Shown here piece by piece: positions 46,086 to 54,761 of a stretch of 64,000 bases of DNA. The notes beneath the pieces were generated by a model, which was given only the letters and a program-made list of their open reading frames with translations, was not told the origin of the DNA and made no database searches. The stretch is from Arthrobacter sp. SX1312 (GTDB taxonomy: Bacteria > Actinomycetota > Actinomycetes > Actinomycetales > Micrococcaceae), in contig NZ_PJIM01000001.1 in the NCBI RefSeq assembly GCF_002929295.1, positions 1 through 64,000 of the forward strand. Direction: 5' to 3'. Within the stretch, counting starts at the first letter, position 1; each line of letters begins with the position of its first letter. Both the position numbers and the translations under genes were made by a program.

Positions 46086-47468
46086 GTGACCGATTCTCTA
46101 GCTCCCGTCCTCCCGCGTACCGCGGATCCCGCTTCGTCCACCCTTGCCGGCCTCGATGCCTGGCGTTCGATGACCGCAGCGCAGCAGCCCTCGTGGCAGG
46201 ACCCGGGAGTCTATTCGGCATCGGTCAAGGAACTCTCCAGCCTCCCGCCCCTCGTCTTCGCCGGGGAGGTGGACGTGCTGCGCGAGCGGCTCGCCGCGGC
46301 TGCCCAGGGCAAGGCCTTCCTGCTGCAGGGCGGCGACTGCGCGGAGACGTTCGACGGTGCGACGGCCGACAAGATCAGTGCCCGTGTCCGCACGATCCTG
46401 CAGATGGCCGTCGTCCTGACCTACGGCGCCTCCCTGCCGGTCATCAAGATGGGGCGCATGGCCGGCCAGTTCGCCAAGCCGCGCTCCTCCAACGACGAGA
46501 CGCGTGACGGCATCACCCTGCCGGCCTACCGGGGGGACATGGTGAACGGCTACGACTTCACCCCGGAGAGCCGCGGGCACGATGCCTCCCGGATGGTGAA
46601 GGCCTACCACACGTCGGCGTCGACCCTGAATCTGATCCGGGCCTTCACGCAGGGCGGATTCGCGGACCTCCGGCTGGTCCACCACTGGAACAAGGGCTTC
46701 ATGGCCAATCCGGCGCACTCCCGCTACGAGTCGCTCGCCCGGGAGATCGATCGCGCCGTCCGTTTCATGGACGCGTGCGGCACCGACTTCGAAGCCCTGA
46801 AGCGTGTCGAGTTCTTCGCCAGCCACGAGGCCCTGCTCCTCGACTACGAACGTGCGCTGACACGGATCGACTCCCGCACCTCCCTCCCGTACGACACCTC
46901 CGCGCACTTCCTGTGGATCGGGGAGCGCACCCGCGAGATCGACGGCGCACACGTGGACTTCCTGTCGCGGGTGCGGAACCCGATCGGCGTCAAGCTCGGT
47001 CCGTCGACGTCGGGGGACGACGCCCTCGCGCTCATCGACAAGCTCGACCCGAACCGCGAACCGGGCAGGCTCACGTTCATCACGCGTATGGGCGCCCGGA
47101 ACATCCGCGAGAAGCTGCCGCAGCTCGTGGAGCGCGTCACCGACTCGGGTGCGCAGGTCCTCTGGGTCACCGATCCGATGCACGGCAACACGGTGACCTC
47201 GCCCAACGGCTACAAGACACGCAACTTCGACGACGTCATCGACGAGGTGCGCGGGTTCTTCGAGGTGCACAACTCCCTGGGTACGTTCCCGGGCGGGCTG
47301 CACGTCGAGATGACCGGCGACGACGTCGCCGAGTGCCTGGGCGGCGCCGACCCGATCGACCAGGAGGCCTTCCTCGAGCGGTACGAGTCCGTGTGCGATC
47401 CCCGCCTGAACCACATGCAGTCACTCGAGATGGCGTTCCTCGTCGCGGGGGCACTCTCGAAGAGCTGA
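46086..47468 (+). CDS. aroG: Class II DAHP synthase
   Basis: 460 aa. It condenses phosphoenolpyruvate and erythrose 4-phosphate, the first step of the shikimate route. Class II features are LLQGGDCAETF (metal Cys), MGRMAGQFAKPRS, the KLGPST segment, WVTDPMHGNT (metal His) and HVEMTGDDVAECLGG. Mycobacterial homologues are inhibited by aromatic amino acids and activate a chorismate mutase. tyrA of the same pathway lies elsewhere in this window. The gene converges with the PASTA kinase. Confidence 0.95.
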   Translation: MTDSLAPVLPRTADPASSTLAGLDAWRSMTAAQQPSWQDPGVYSASVKELSSLPPLVFAGEVDVLRERLAAAAQGKAFLLQGGDCAETFDGATADKISARVRTILQMAVVLTYGASLPVIKMGRMAGQFAKPRSSNDETRDGITLPAYRGDMVNGYDFTPESRGHDASRMVKAYHTSASTLNLIRAFTQGGFADLRLVHHWNKGFMANPAHSRYESLAREIDRAVRFMDACGTDFEALKRVEFFASHEALLLDYERALTRIDSRTSLPYDTSAHFLWIGERTREIDGAHVDFLSRVRNPIGVKLGPSTSGDDALALIDKLDPNREPGRLTFITRMGARNIREKLPQLVERVTDSGAQVLWVTDPMHGNTVTSPNGYKTRNFDDVIDEVRGFFEVHNSLGTFPGGLHVEMTGDDVAECLGGADPIDQEAFLERYESVCDPRLNHMQSLEMAFLVAGALSKS

Positions 47469-47492
47469 TGTCCCGACGCACGTCGACGCCGG

Positions 47493-47516
47493 AGGCGGCC
47501 ACCCTGGTGGCCGCCT
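47493..47516. terminator. Two-way terminator between aroG and the PASTA kinase
   Basis: AGGCGGCCACC and GGTGGCCGCCT form a perfect inverted repeat in the 73-nt gap. The hairpin loop would be 4 nt after the innermost pair opens. TTCGG follows on plus. Confidence 0.65.
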
Positions 47517-47541
47517 TCGGCGTTCGTGGGGGAGCCGGGCC

Positions 47542-49713
47542 TCAGGTGACCGTGATGCGGATGACGGTACCCTCGGGCTGTTCGCCCGAAGGGCTCTGCC
47601 CGGCGACCAGACCGAGGACCGGGCTGCCGAAGGTGTAGTCGACCTGCACCTCGAAGCCGGCCGCTTCCAGGGCGGCCACGGCACGCTCCTCCGACAGCGA
47701 GAAGACGCTGGGGACCTGCACCAGGCGCGGACCGCGGGAGATCGTGAGTGTGACGCCGGTCCCGCGCTGGACGTCGGTGCCGGAAGGGCTCTGGCCCACG
47801 ACGGCGCCCTCCGGCACCGTCCGGCTGTACTCGCGGGTCCCGTCCACGACCGGCATGAGCCCCGCCTCCTCGAGGGCGGCCACGGCGTCCTCCTCGGCGA
47901 GACCGACGACGTCGGGGACGGCGATCGGCGCGGGGCCGAGGGACATCACGAGATCCACGACGGAACCGCGCCGGCGCTCGGCGCCCTGCTCCGGGTCCTG
48001 CCGCAGGATCACGCCGGCCGGCACGCTCTCGCTGTACTCCTGGCCCAGCGCGCCGACGGCGAGTCCGGCGGCTTCGAGCTCGGCCGCGGCCTCGTCCTGC
48101 GTCCGGCCGCCGAGGTCGGGCACGGCGAACAGCTCGGGCCCCCTGGAGACGAGGAGGTCCACGCGCTCGAAGCGCCGGACCTCGGTGTTCGCGGCGGGCT
48201 CCGTGCCGATCACCAGGCCGGGGAGGACCTCCTCGCTGAAGGCCTCCTCCGTGGACACGGACACGAGCCCCTCGTCCTCGAGGACGGCCCGCGCCTCCCC
48301 GAGCGGGACGTTCGCGACGTCGGGCAGGGTGACGACCCCGGCCGGCCCGGCACCGAAGACCCAGCCCAGCCCCGCGACCAGGCCCGCGAGGACGATCAGC
48401 AGGGCCACGAGCAGCCGCACGGAACGCCGCCCGGTCCGCCCGCGCAGGGTCTTCTGCGGACGCTGCGCCTCCCGCGCCTGCTGCCGCTTCGACAGCGGGC
48501 GGGCAGTGCGTCCGCCGGGACCGCCCGCGGCGGCGGCCGTGCTGCCCGACCGCTCCTTCTCCACGGGCGGTGCGAGCGGGCCCGACGCCGGCGGGACGGC
48601 GGGCATCGCTCCGATCACCCGGGTCGCGTTGCGGTCCCTGCCGATGACGCTGGTGCGGTGGTCCTCGCCCGCCCCGCCGGGCAGGACCTCCGTGCGGCCG
48701 GTCCCGGCGGCGTCATCGGGCCCGGCAGCCCACGCGGACCGGGCCAGGGCCACGGTCCGGGCGCCGTCGTCCGGGAGCTGCGGGACGACGGCGACGGTGA
48801 GCTGATCCTGCTCCGGGACGGCGTCGGGTGCGTCCTCGGGTGCGAAGTCCAGTTCCTCGTCGGTGAGCGTCGCGCGGATGTGCCGGAGCTCGCCGAGCAG
48901 CGCCGACCCGTCCACCGGGCGGTCCTCGGGATCCCTGGAGGTGCACCACTGCACCAGCTCGTCGATGTCCGCGGCCAGGCCGGGAAGGAACCGGGACGGC
49001 GCCGGCACGTCCGCCTGCGCGTGCTGGATGGCGACCTGGATGGGGGTGTCGCCCGTGAAGGGCTGCCGCCCGGTGAGGAGTTCGAAGAGCATCACGCCCG
49101 TCGAATAGATGTCGCTCTGGGCTTCGGCGGGCCGGCCGAGGACGAGCTCGGGGGACAGGTAGGCGACGGTGCCCACGAGGGTCGCCGTGCCCGTGGTCGC
49201 CGACACGGCGCGGGCGAGCCCGAAGTCGGCGATCTTCACCTGGCCCGTCTCGGAGAGGAGGACGTTCTCCGGCTTCACGTCGCGGTGGATCAGTCCTGCG
49301 TCATGGGCGGCGGCCAGCCCCTCGACGACCGCGTCCAGCAGGTCCAGCGCACGGCGGGGTGTGAGCCGGCCGTGCTCGCGCAGGACGTCCCGCAGGGTGC
49401 GGCCCTGGACGAACTCCATGACCAGGTAGGCGACGTCCTGCCCGTCGACGTCGTCCACGCCCTGGTCCAGCACGCCCACGACGTGCGGGTGGGACAACCG
49501 GGCCGCGGATTTCGCCTCCTGCTCGAAGCGATCGATGAAGCCGGCCTCCTCGGCCAGGTGCGGGTACAGGACCTTGAGCGCCACGCGCCGGTCCAGGCGG
49601 CGGTCGGTGGCGAGGTAGACGGTGGACATGCCCCCGCGGGCCAACCGCGAATGGACGACGTAGCGCCCGTCGACAGTTGCTCCCTCGAGGGGGTCCTTCC
49701 GTTGCTGGTGCAC
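47542..49713 (-). CDS. Ser/Thr protein kinase with four PASTA domains
   Basis: 723 aa, single-pass membrane kinase. Kinase domain residues ~16-275: Gly loop ARGGMSTVYLA, Lys47, HRDVKPEN with catalytic Asp145, DFG 163-165, and Thr-rich activation loop (SATTGTATLVGT). A ~150-residue linker precedes the transmembrane helix (LLVALLIVLAGLVAGLGWVF, near 440-460). Four extracellular PASTA repeats follow, each with a V-P-D/S-V type start and a G-Q-S-P or similar turn; they bind peptidoglycan or muropeptides. The place next to an Rv2175c-like gene matches pknL, but mycobacterial PknL lacks PASTA domains, while PknB has them. GTG start is probably leaderless. Confidence 0.92.
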   Translation of the reverse strand: MHQQRKDPLEGATVDGRYVVHSRLARGGMSTVYLATDRRLDRRVALKVLYPHLAEEAGFIDRFEQEAKSAARLSHPHVVGVLDQGVDDVDGQDVAYLVMEFVQGRTLRDVLREHGRLTPRRALDLLDAVVEGLAAAHDAGLIHRDVKPENVLLSETGQVKIADFGLARAVSATTGTATLVGTVAYLSPELVLGRPAEAQSDIYSTGVMLFELLTGRQPFTGDTPIQVAIQHAQADVPAPSRFLPGLAADIDELVQWCTSRDPEDRPVDGSALLGELRHIRATLTDEELDFAPEDAPDAVPEQDQLTVAVVPQLPDDGARTVALARSAWAAGPDDAAGTGRTEVLPGGAGEDHRTSVIGRDRNATRVIGAMPAVPPASGPLAPPVEKERSGSTAAAAGGPGGRTARPLSKRQQAREAQRPQKTLRGRTGRRSVRLLVALLIVLAGLVAGLGWVFGAGPAGVVTLPDVANVPLGEARAVLEDEGLVSVSTEEAFSEEVLPGLVIGTEPAANTEVRRFERVDLLVSRGPELFAVPDLGGRTQDEAAAELEAAGLAVGALGQEYSESVPAGVILRQDPEQGAERRRGSVVDLVMSLGPAPIAVPDVVGLAEEDAVAALEEAGLMPVVDGTREYSRTVPEGAVVGQSPSGTDVQRGTGVTLTISRGPRLVQVPSVFSLSEERAVAALEAAGFEVQVDYTFGSPVLGLVAGQSPSGEQPEGTVIRITVT

Positions 49714-49719
49714 CCTTCG

Positions 49720-49725
49720 ATACTA
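49720..49725 (-). promoter_or_regulatory. -10 box of a probable leaderless PASTA-kinase transcript
   Basis: On the minus strand TAGTAT is followed by 6 nt (CGAAGG) and the GTG start at 49713. GAAGG is too close to the start to act as a ribosome binding site. Confidence 0.5.
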
Positions 49726-49742
49726 AACGGGAGCAGCGAAAA

Positions 49743-49770
49743 GGGGGTGGGACCACACGGCCCCACCCCC
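49743..49770 (-). terminator. Terminator of the LysM-transglycosylase gene
   Basis: A 9-bp stem, GGGGGTGGG with CCCACCCCC, and a 10-nt loop. Reading on minus, a TTTT run follows at once, a classic intrinsic terminator. It lies 25 nt after the stop and partly abuts the kinase promoter. Confidence 0.85.
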
Positions 49771-49795
49771 TCACCGGTACCGGGCCGGCGTCGAC

Positions 49796-51370
49796 CTACC
49801 GGAAGGTCTTCTGGAGGGCCTTGACCGACGCGACGTACTGCTTGGTGTCCGCGAACATGCCCCGGGTCTGCACCGAGTACTGGCCCTGGTAGTAGGACGC
49901 GATGGCGATGTCCAGCGACGGACTGGTGCGGGTAAGCGAGCGGATGATCGCGACACCGGCCGTGGCGTTGTCGTACGGGTCCAGGAGGTTGAGCTTGCGC
50001 CCCACGAGGTCGCTCGCCCACTGACCGGACGACGGGATGACCTGCATGGTGCCGATGGCGTTCGCCGGCGAGACCGCGCGCTGGTTGAAGCCCGATTCCT
50101 GATGGGCGAACGCCATGGCAAGGCTCGGGTCGACGCCCATGGAGCGTGCGGTGTCGGCGACGATCTTCTTCATCTCGGCCTGCGACGGCGCGGGAAGCGC
50201 GTTGAGCAGGGCCTTGTTCGCGTTGGCGTCCGCGACGACCTTGTCCGGGTACGTGAACCCGAGGAAGCTCGACGGCACGAGGCCGGTCGGCGCGGGGGCC
50301 GGGGCGGGGGCGGGCGTGGCGCCCGGACGCGGGATGGTGAGCTTCTGTCCCGGGTAGATGACCGTGGTCATGCTCATGCGGTTCGCGGCGAGCAGGCCGG
50401 AGAGGCCCACACCGTTCCGGGAGGCGATGGCGCCCAGCGTGTCGCCGGCCTTCACGGTGTAGGACCCGGCGGACGGAGCGGGCGCGGGGGCCTGCACCTT
50501 CGGGGGTGTCGCCTGCGGCGTGACGGAACCGGTGAGCTTCAGCTTCTGGCCGGGGTAGATGATCGACGACCGCGAGAGGCCGTTGGCGGTGAGCAGCGAA
50601 TCCAGGCCGATGCCGTTGCGTGAGGCGATGGCTCCGAGCGTGTCGCCGGACTTCACCACGTAGGTGCCGCCCGCCGGGGAGGGCGCCGGTGCGGGCTTCG
50701 ACTTGACGGGAGCGGGAGCGGGAGCGGCGACGGGAGCCTTGCCGCCGAGGCTGAGCTTCTGGCCGGGGTAGATGATCGAGGACATCGAGAGCCTGTTGGC
50801 CGTGAGGACGCTCTGCAGGCTCACCCCATGGCGGGAGGCGATGGCACCCAGAGTGTCGCCGGGCTTGACGACATAGGTCGCCGCGGCGGCCGGGGCGGCC
50901 GGTGCTGCGGGGGCGGACTTCGCTGCAGGGACGGACCCGCCGGTCAGCTTGATTTTCTGTCCGGGGTAGATGACGGTCCGCGCGGTCAGTCCGTTGCGCG
51001 TCAGGACGGCCGCGGTGGAGAGTCCGTACCGCTTGGCGATCGCGCCGATGGTGTCGCCGGGCTTCACGGTGTAGGTGCCGGGCACCGTCTGCGCGACGAC
51101 GGCGATCTTCTGTGCGGGGATCTGCGCGGCGACGAGGCCGGCCGGGACGACGGCCCGCGGGGGAAGGACCGTCTGCGTTGCTCCGAGGTGCCGGGTGACC
51201 GGGACCTGCACGGCGGGAGCCGCCGACGCCGGCTGGGCGAGGGCCACGGAGGAGAGAAGCACCGCGGGGAGGGCGGCGGTGGTCACGGCGACGTTCAGGC
51301 CGCGCCGGCTCGCGCCGTCGGCCTTCCTGCGGGTGCCGTTCAGCGGTGCGTTCGATCGCTGGGCAGTCAT
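49796..51370 (-). CDS. Secreted LysM-repeat lytic transglycosylase
   Basis: 524 aa. A basic N-terminus and hydrophobic stretch (VAVTTAALPAVLLSSVALA) with AQPASAAPA give a signal peptide cut near residue 50. Four LysM domains follow, each starting near YTVKPGDT or YVVKSGDT and ending in IYPGQKL, separated by Pro/Ala linkers. The C-terminal SLT domain has AFAHQESGFNQRAVSP with the catalytic Glu, and GTMQVIPSSGQW. It should bind and cleave the glycan strands of peptidoglycan outside the cell. GAGGAACG precedes the ATG. A leader of about 130 nt separates it from its promoter. Confidence 0.91.
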   Translation of the reverse strand: MTAQRSNAPLNGTRRKADGASRRGLNVAVTTAALPAVLLSSVALAQPASAAPAVQVPVTRHLGATQTVLPPRAVVPAGLVAAQIPAQKIAVVAQTVPGTYTVKPGDTIGAIAKRYGLSTAAVLTRNGLTARTVIYPGQKIKLTGGSVPAAKSAPAAPAAPAAAATYVVKPGDTLGAIASRHGVSLQSVLTANRLSMSSIIYPGQKLSLGGKAPVAAPAPAPVKSKPAPAPSPAGGTYVVKSGDTLGAIASRNGIGLDSLLTANGLSRSSIIYPGQKLKLTGSVTPQATPPKVQAPAPAPSAGSYTVKAGDTLGAIASRNGVGLSGLLAANRMSMTTVIYPGQKLTIPRPGATPAPAPAPAPTGLVPSSFLGFTYPDKVVADANANKALLNALPAPSQAEMKKIVADTARSMGVDPSLAMAFAHQESGFNQRAVSPANAIGTMQVIPSSGQWASDLVGRKLNLLDPYDNATAGVAIIRSLTRTSPSLDIAIASYYQGQYSVQTRGMFADTKQYVASVKALQKTFR

Positions 51371-51507
51371 GTTTCGTTCCTCGTCTGTTGGCGGATGAGT
51401 CCGCGCGGACGCACGCCCCCGGGGTGACTCTTCCTGTCCGGGAACGTGCAGGTGCTGATGATGCTGCTGTTTTACGTGTTAATGGTGTGATCTGTGTGAC
51501 TCAAGTG

Positions 51508-51535
51508 AATCTACACGATGGGTTCGATAGCACAA
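51508..51535 (-). promoter_or_regulatory. Promoter of the LysM-transglycosylase gene
   Basis: On the minus strand: TTGTGC, a 16-nt spacer, then TAGATT (TAnnnT). The leader to the ATG would be about 130 nt. I looked for a c-di-AMP (ydaO) riboswitch in it and could not recognise one. Confidence 0.45.
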
Positions 51536-51654
51536 GGGCGTGAAAATGCAGGGAATCGTCAAGATCGGCGTGTCCCTCCCGGTGCTTCTTGAGGAGTCCT
51601 TGCCGAAGGGGCGGCCGGGTGGAGTTGGGTGCGGGAGCATGGCACCCTTGGACG

Positions 51655-52008
51655 GTGACTGAACTCGAACAACTCGTTCCGGCCTGGCTCAATCTCCCCG
51701 AGGTGGCCGAGGCGCTCGATCTGCCCATCACCCGCGTGCACTCGCTCGTCAGCGAGCGTGCACTCGTGAGCGTGCGGATCGGAGAGCGCAACATCCGCAG
51801 TGTGCCGGCGGACTTCCTGGTCGACGGGGGCGTCCTCGACAGCCTCAAGGGCACCGTGGTGGTCCTGGCGGACAGCGGCTACGGCGACGAGGACATCATC
51901 CGGTGGCTGTACACCGAGGACGAGTCGCTGCCGGGCCGGCCCATCGACGCCCTGCGGGAGGGCCGGAAGACGGAAATCCGCCGCCGCGCCCAGGCCGCCG
52001 CCTGGTAG
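51655..52008 (+). CDS. Rv2175c-like helix-turn-helix protein
   Basis: 117 aa. The N-terminal helix-turn-helix (WLNLPEVAEALDLPITRVHS) and the C-terminal block DEDIIRWLYTED, then GRPIDALREGRKTEIRRRAQ, match Rv2175c, a DNA-binding substrate of PknL in M. tuberculosis. Here a PASTA kinase gene lies 2 kb away with a transglycosylase gene between. GTG 51655 starts it with no clear ribosome binding site; a longer frame to 51589 is less likely. Confidence 0.85.
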   Translation: MTELEQLVPAWLNLPEVAEALDLPITRVHSLVSERALVSVRIGERNIRSVPADFLVDGGVLDSLKGTVVVLADSGYGDEDIIRWLYTEDESLPGRPIDALREGRKTEIRRRAQAAAW

Positions 52009-52062
52009 GGATCCCCGTCCGACCCGGACTGTCCGGGGCGGGTGCTTCCCGGTGCGGGACCG

Positions 52063-53196
52063 TCAGGCGGTCCGCGTCACCGCAGCCTCCGCGAGGAGGC
52101 GCAGCGCCCGCAGGGAGACGGCGTCCACCTCGAGGTCCCCGAGCGCCAGGAACGCCTCCTCGGATTTCTGCCCGATGAGCTGCTCCGTGTGGGCCAGCGC
52201 TCCGCTGTCCACGATGATCGCCCGCAAGATGTCCACCGCGTCGGCGTCGAGGGACGTGTCGCCGAGCATCGCGTTGATGCGGGCACGCCCGGTCCCGGTA
52301 CTGGATCCGAGTGCCCGCGCGATCAGGAAGGTCCGCTTGCCCTCGCGGAGATCGTCCCCGGCGGGTTTGCCCGTCACCGACGGGTCGCCGAAGACGCCGA
52401 GGACGTCGTCGCGCAACTGGAACGCCTCACCCAGCGGCAACGAGAACGCCGAGTAGGCGGCGAGCAGGGCGTCGTCCGCGCCGGCGAGCGCTCCACCGAG
52501 CATGAGGGGCCGCTCCATCGAGTACTTCGCGGACTTGAAGCGGAGGATGTTGAGAGCGCGGTCCGCGGCCACCGCCGGGGTCTGGTCCGGACCGACAGCC
52601 TCTTCCAGCAGGTCCAGGTACTGGCCCGCCATCACCTCCGTGCGCATGCGATTGAAGATCACCCGCGCCGCGGTCCCGGCGTCGCCCGTGACGCCGGAGC
52701 AGCAGCCCGTGAAGAGCTCCTCGCTGAAGGCGAGGCAGAGATCGCCGGCCAGGATGGCCGCGGCGACCCCGAACCGCTCCGCGTCGAGGTGCCATCCCGC
52801 GTCTGCGTGGCGGGCCGTGAACTGCCGATGGACGCTCGGGCGCCCGCGCCGGGTGTCGGACCGATCGATGATGTCGTCGTGGATCAGCGCCGCGGCCTGG
52901 AAGAACTCGAGGGCCGTGCCTGCCGTCACCGGGGCGGACGCCAGCGGTGATCCGCCCGCCGCCCGCCAGCCCCAGTAACACAGCAGCGCCCGCATCCGCT
53001 TCCCTCCGCTCGTCAGCGTGGCGATGCTCGAGATGAGGGGAAGCGCCTCGTCGGAGATGGAGCCGAGGACCGTGCTCTGGTCGGCGAGGAAGCCCTCGAT
53101 GGACCGCGTAAGGGAGGATCGGAACCGTTCCTGCTCCACGGTGATGGCGTCGGGAGCGGGGCCGCCCTGGTCGGGGATGGCAGGTGCGGACAGCAT
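52063..53196 (-). CDS. Polyprenyl diphosphate synthase (IdsA-like)
   Basis: 377 aa, trans-prenyltransferase fold. It lengthens isoprenoid diphosphates, probably to geranylgeranyl diphosphate or longer, for carotenoid or quinone side chains. The first Asp-rich motif is HDDIIDRSD (Asp107, 108, 111). The second is LRDDVLGVFGD (Asp263, 264), with Gly in place of the third Asp, as is common in actinobacterial forms. GGKRMRALL supplies the diphosphate-binding Lys/Arg. Chain length cannot be read from sequence. It corresponds in position to Rv2173 (idsA2) and is divergent from dinB. Confidence 0.9.
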   Translation of the reverse strand: MLSAPAIPDQGGPAPDAITVEQERFRSSLTRSIEGFLADQSTVLGSISDEALPLISSIATLTSGGKRMRALLCYWGWRAAGGSPLASAPVTAGTALEFFQAAALIHDDIIDRSDTRRGRPSVHRQFTARHADAGWHLDAERFGVAAAILAGDLCLAFSEELFTGCCSGVTGDAGTAARVIFNRMRTEVMAGQYLDLLEEAVGPDQTPAVAADRALNILRFKSAKYSMERPLMLGGALAGADDALLAAYSAFSLPLGEAFQLRDDVLGVFGDPSVTGKPAGDDLREGKRTFLIARALGSSTGTGRARINAMLGDTSLDADAVDILRAIIVDSGALAHTEQLIGQKSEEAFLALGDLEVDAVSLRALRLLAEAAVTRTA

Positions 53197-53271
53197 GAAT
53201 CTCCCGTGCGGCTCGTCTTCGGTGGTGTCCCCACTCTAACCGGCGGCCCCTGCGGTGTCGGTGCCGGTGCG

Positions 53272-53277
53272 TACGAT
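53272..53277 (+). promoter_or_regulatory. -10 box of a probable leaderless dinB transcript
   Basis: TACGAT, then 6 nt (GAAGGC), then GTG 53284. Same spacing as upstream of mtr and aroG. No SOS (LexA) box was recognised nearby. Confidence 0.5.
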
Positions 53278-53283
53278 GAAGGC

Positions 53284-54651
53284 GTGCCAAAGGACGCGGG
53301 GCAGGAACCTGTCGAGTATGCGGAGTGCCACATCCTGCATATCGACATGGACGCTTTCTACGTCTCCGTGGAACTGCTGGACCACCCGCACCTGCGTGGC
53401 GTGCCGGTGGTCGTGGGCTCCCCGTCCGGACGGTCGGTGGTCCTGTCCGCCTCCTACGAGGCCCGCCGGTTCGGCGTGCGGTCCGCGATGCCGATGGCGG
53501 TCGCGATGCGGCAGTGCCCCACCGCGGTCATCCTCCCTCCGCACCACCGCCGGTACTCGGAGGTCTCCGCCCAGGTCATGGGGATCTTCCGGTCGGTCAC
53601 GCCGGAGGTCGAGCAGCTGAGCGTGGACGAGGCCTTCCTCGACGTCGCCGGCTCGCTCCGGCGACTCGGCAGCCCGCGGGCCATCGGTGAGCAGATCCGC
53701 GCGGAGATCCACTCCACGCTGGGGATCACGGCGAGTGTCGGGGCCGCGACGACGAAGTTCGTGGCGAAGATCGCCTCCACGAGGGCCAAGCCGGACGGCC
53801 TCCTGCTCATCCCGGGGGACCAGACGGTCGCCTATCTCCACACGCTTCCCGTCTCCGCCCTCTGGGGTGTGGGCGCGAAGACGCAGGAGGTCCTGGCCCG
53901 TATCGGCATCCGCACCGTCCAGGACGTCGCGCACACCCCGGTGGCCACCCTCCGACGCCTGCTGGGCGCCTCGGGCGAGCACGTGCACCACCTCGCCTGG
54001 GGCCGCGACCCGAGGAGGGTCGTGGTCTCACGTCCCGAGAAGAGCATCGGTGCGGAGGAGACGTTCTCCCGCGACGTCGAGGACTCCGACGTCCTCCGGC
54101 GGGAACTGCTGCGGCTTGCCCACCGCACCGCGACGAGGCTGCGGGCCTCGGGCCACCGCGCCGGGTCGGTTGCGCTCAAGCTCCGCTACGAGGATTTCTC
54201 GACACTCACGCGATCGAAGAAGCTCGACGAGCCCGTCGACAATGCGAATGCGCTCTACCGGGCGGCGACGGCACTGCTCGCCGGTCTGGGCGACAGGCCC
54301 ATGGCGGTGCGGCTGATCGGCCTCCGCGCGGAATCTCTCGTGACCGGCGGCGACGGCTCCACGCAACTGACGATCGACCGGCAGGACGACAACTGGAGGC
54401 TCGCCGAACGGGCCCTCGACGACGTGAACCGGAAGTTCGGGGACGCCGGTGTCATGCCGGCGGGCCTCCTCGCACGAGGACGCCCGCCGGCACCTCCGGG
54501 CAAGCCCGGCGGCGGCCTGCCGCCGGAGGCCGACGACGACCGGGCCGGGACTCCTCCGGACGTCCGTGGCGGTGGTCGGCCGCCGCCGTCCGGACCGTCC
54601 GGAGGGTCACGGCGGGGACCTGTGCAGGGCGATCGGGATCCTCGCCGTTGA
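53284..54651 (+). CDS. dinB: DNA polymerase IV (Y family)
   Basis: 455 aa. Error-prone translesion polymerase. Catalytic acids are Asp21 in HIDMDAFYVSVE and Asp115-Glu116 in LSVDEAFLDVAG. The SYEARRFGVRSAMP finger segment and the little-finger domain (SIGAEETFSRDV) are present. A Pro/Gly-rich tail from about residue 400 is disordered and may hold a clamp-binding site, though none is obvious. GTG 53284 fits the family N-terminus and a leaderless start; the open frame to 53206 is not used. Confidence 0.93.
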   Translation: MPKDAGQEPVEYAECHILHIDMDAFYVSVELLDHPHLRGVPVVVGSPSGRSVVLSASYEARRFGVRSAMPMAVAMRQCPTAVILPPHHRRYSEVSAQVMGIFRSVTPEVEQLSVDEAFLDVAGSLRRLGSPRAIGEQIRAEIHSTLGITASVGAATTKFVAKIASTRAKPDGLLLIPGDQTVAYLHTLPVSALWGVGAKTQEVLARIGIRTVQDVAHTPVATLRRLLGASGEHVHHLAWGRDPRRVVVSRPEKSIGAEETFSRDVEDSDVLRRELLRLAHRTATRLRASGHRAGSVALKLRYEDFSTLTRSKKLDEPVDNANALYRAATALLAGLGDRPMAVRLIGLRAESLVTGGDGSTQLTIDRQDDNWRLAERALDDVNRKFGDAGVMPAGLLARGRPPAPPGKPGGGLPPEADDDRAGTPPDVRGGGRPPPSGPSGGSRRGPVQGDRDPRR

Positions 54652-54708
54652 GCGCCAGGAGGGTCCCATATCATCCAGAAGAGGTGGCTCCCAACACCGC
54701 ATTGTGAC

Positions 54709-54737
54709 TTTGCGCCCCGGGGGTAGCACACTAGTCT
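54709..54737 (+). promoter_or_regulatory. Candidate promoter of the DUF3040 gene
   Basis: TTGCGC, a 17-nt spacer, then TAGTCT (TAnnnT). The start site would fall near 54744, at the edge of a palindrome. Confidence 0.4.
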
Positions 54738-54742
54738 TTAAC

Positions 54743-54761
54743 CCGGTAGTCCAACTACCGG
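54743..54761 (+). promoter_or_regulatory. Palindrome at the predicted transcription start
   Basis: CCGGTAG-TCCAA-CTACCGG, a perfect 7-bp inverted repeat with a 5-nt centre. No T-run follows, so an operator or a 5'-end hairpin is more likely than a terminator. Confidence 0.45.

Noticed and set aside
51371-51654. c-di-AMP (ydaO) riboswitch before the transglycosylase gene
   Set aside because: I looked for its conserved blocks on the minus strand and did not find them. A covariance search would decide.
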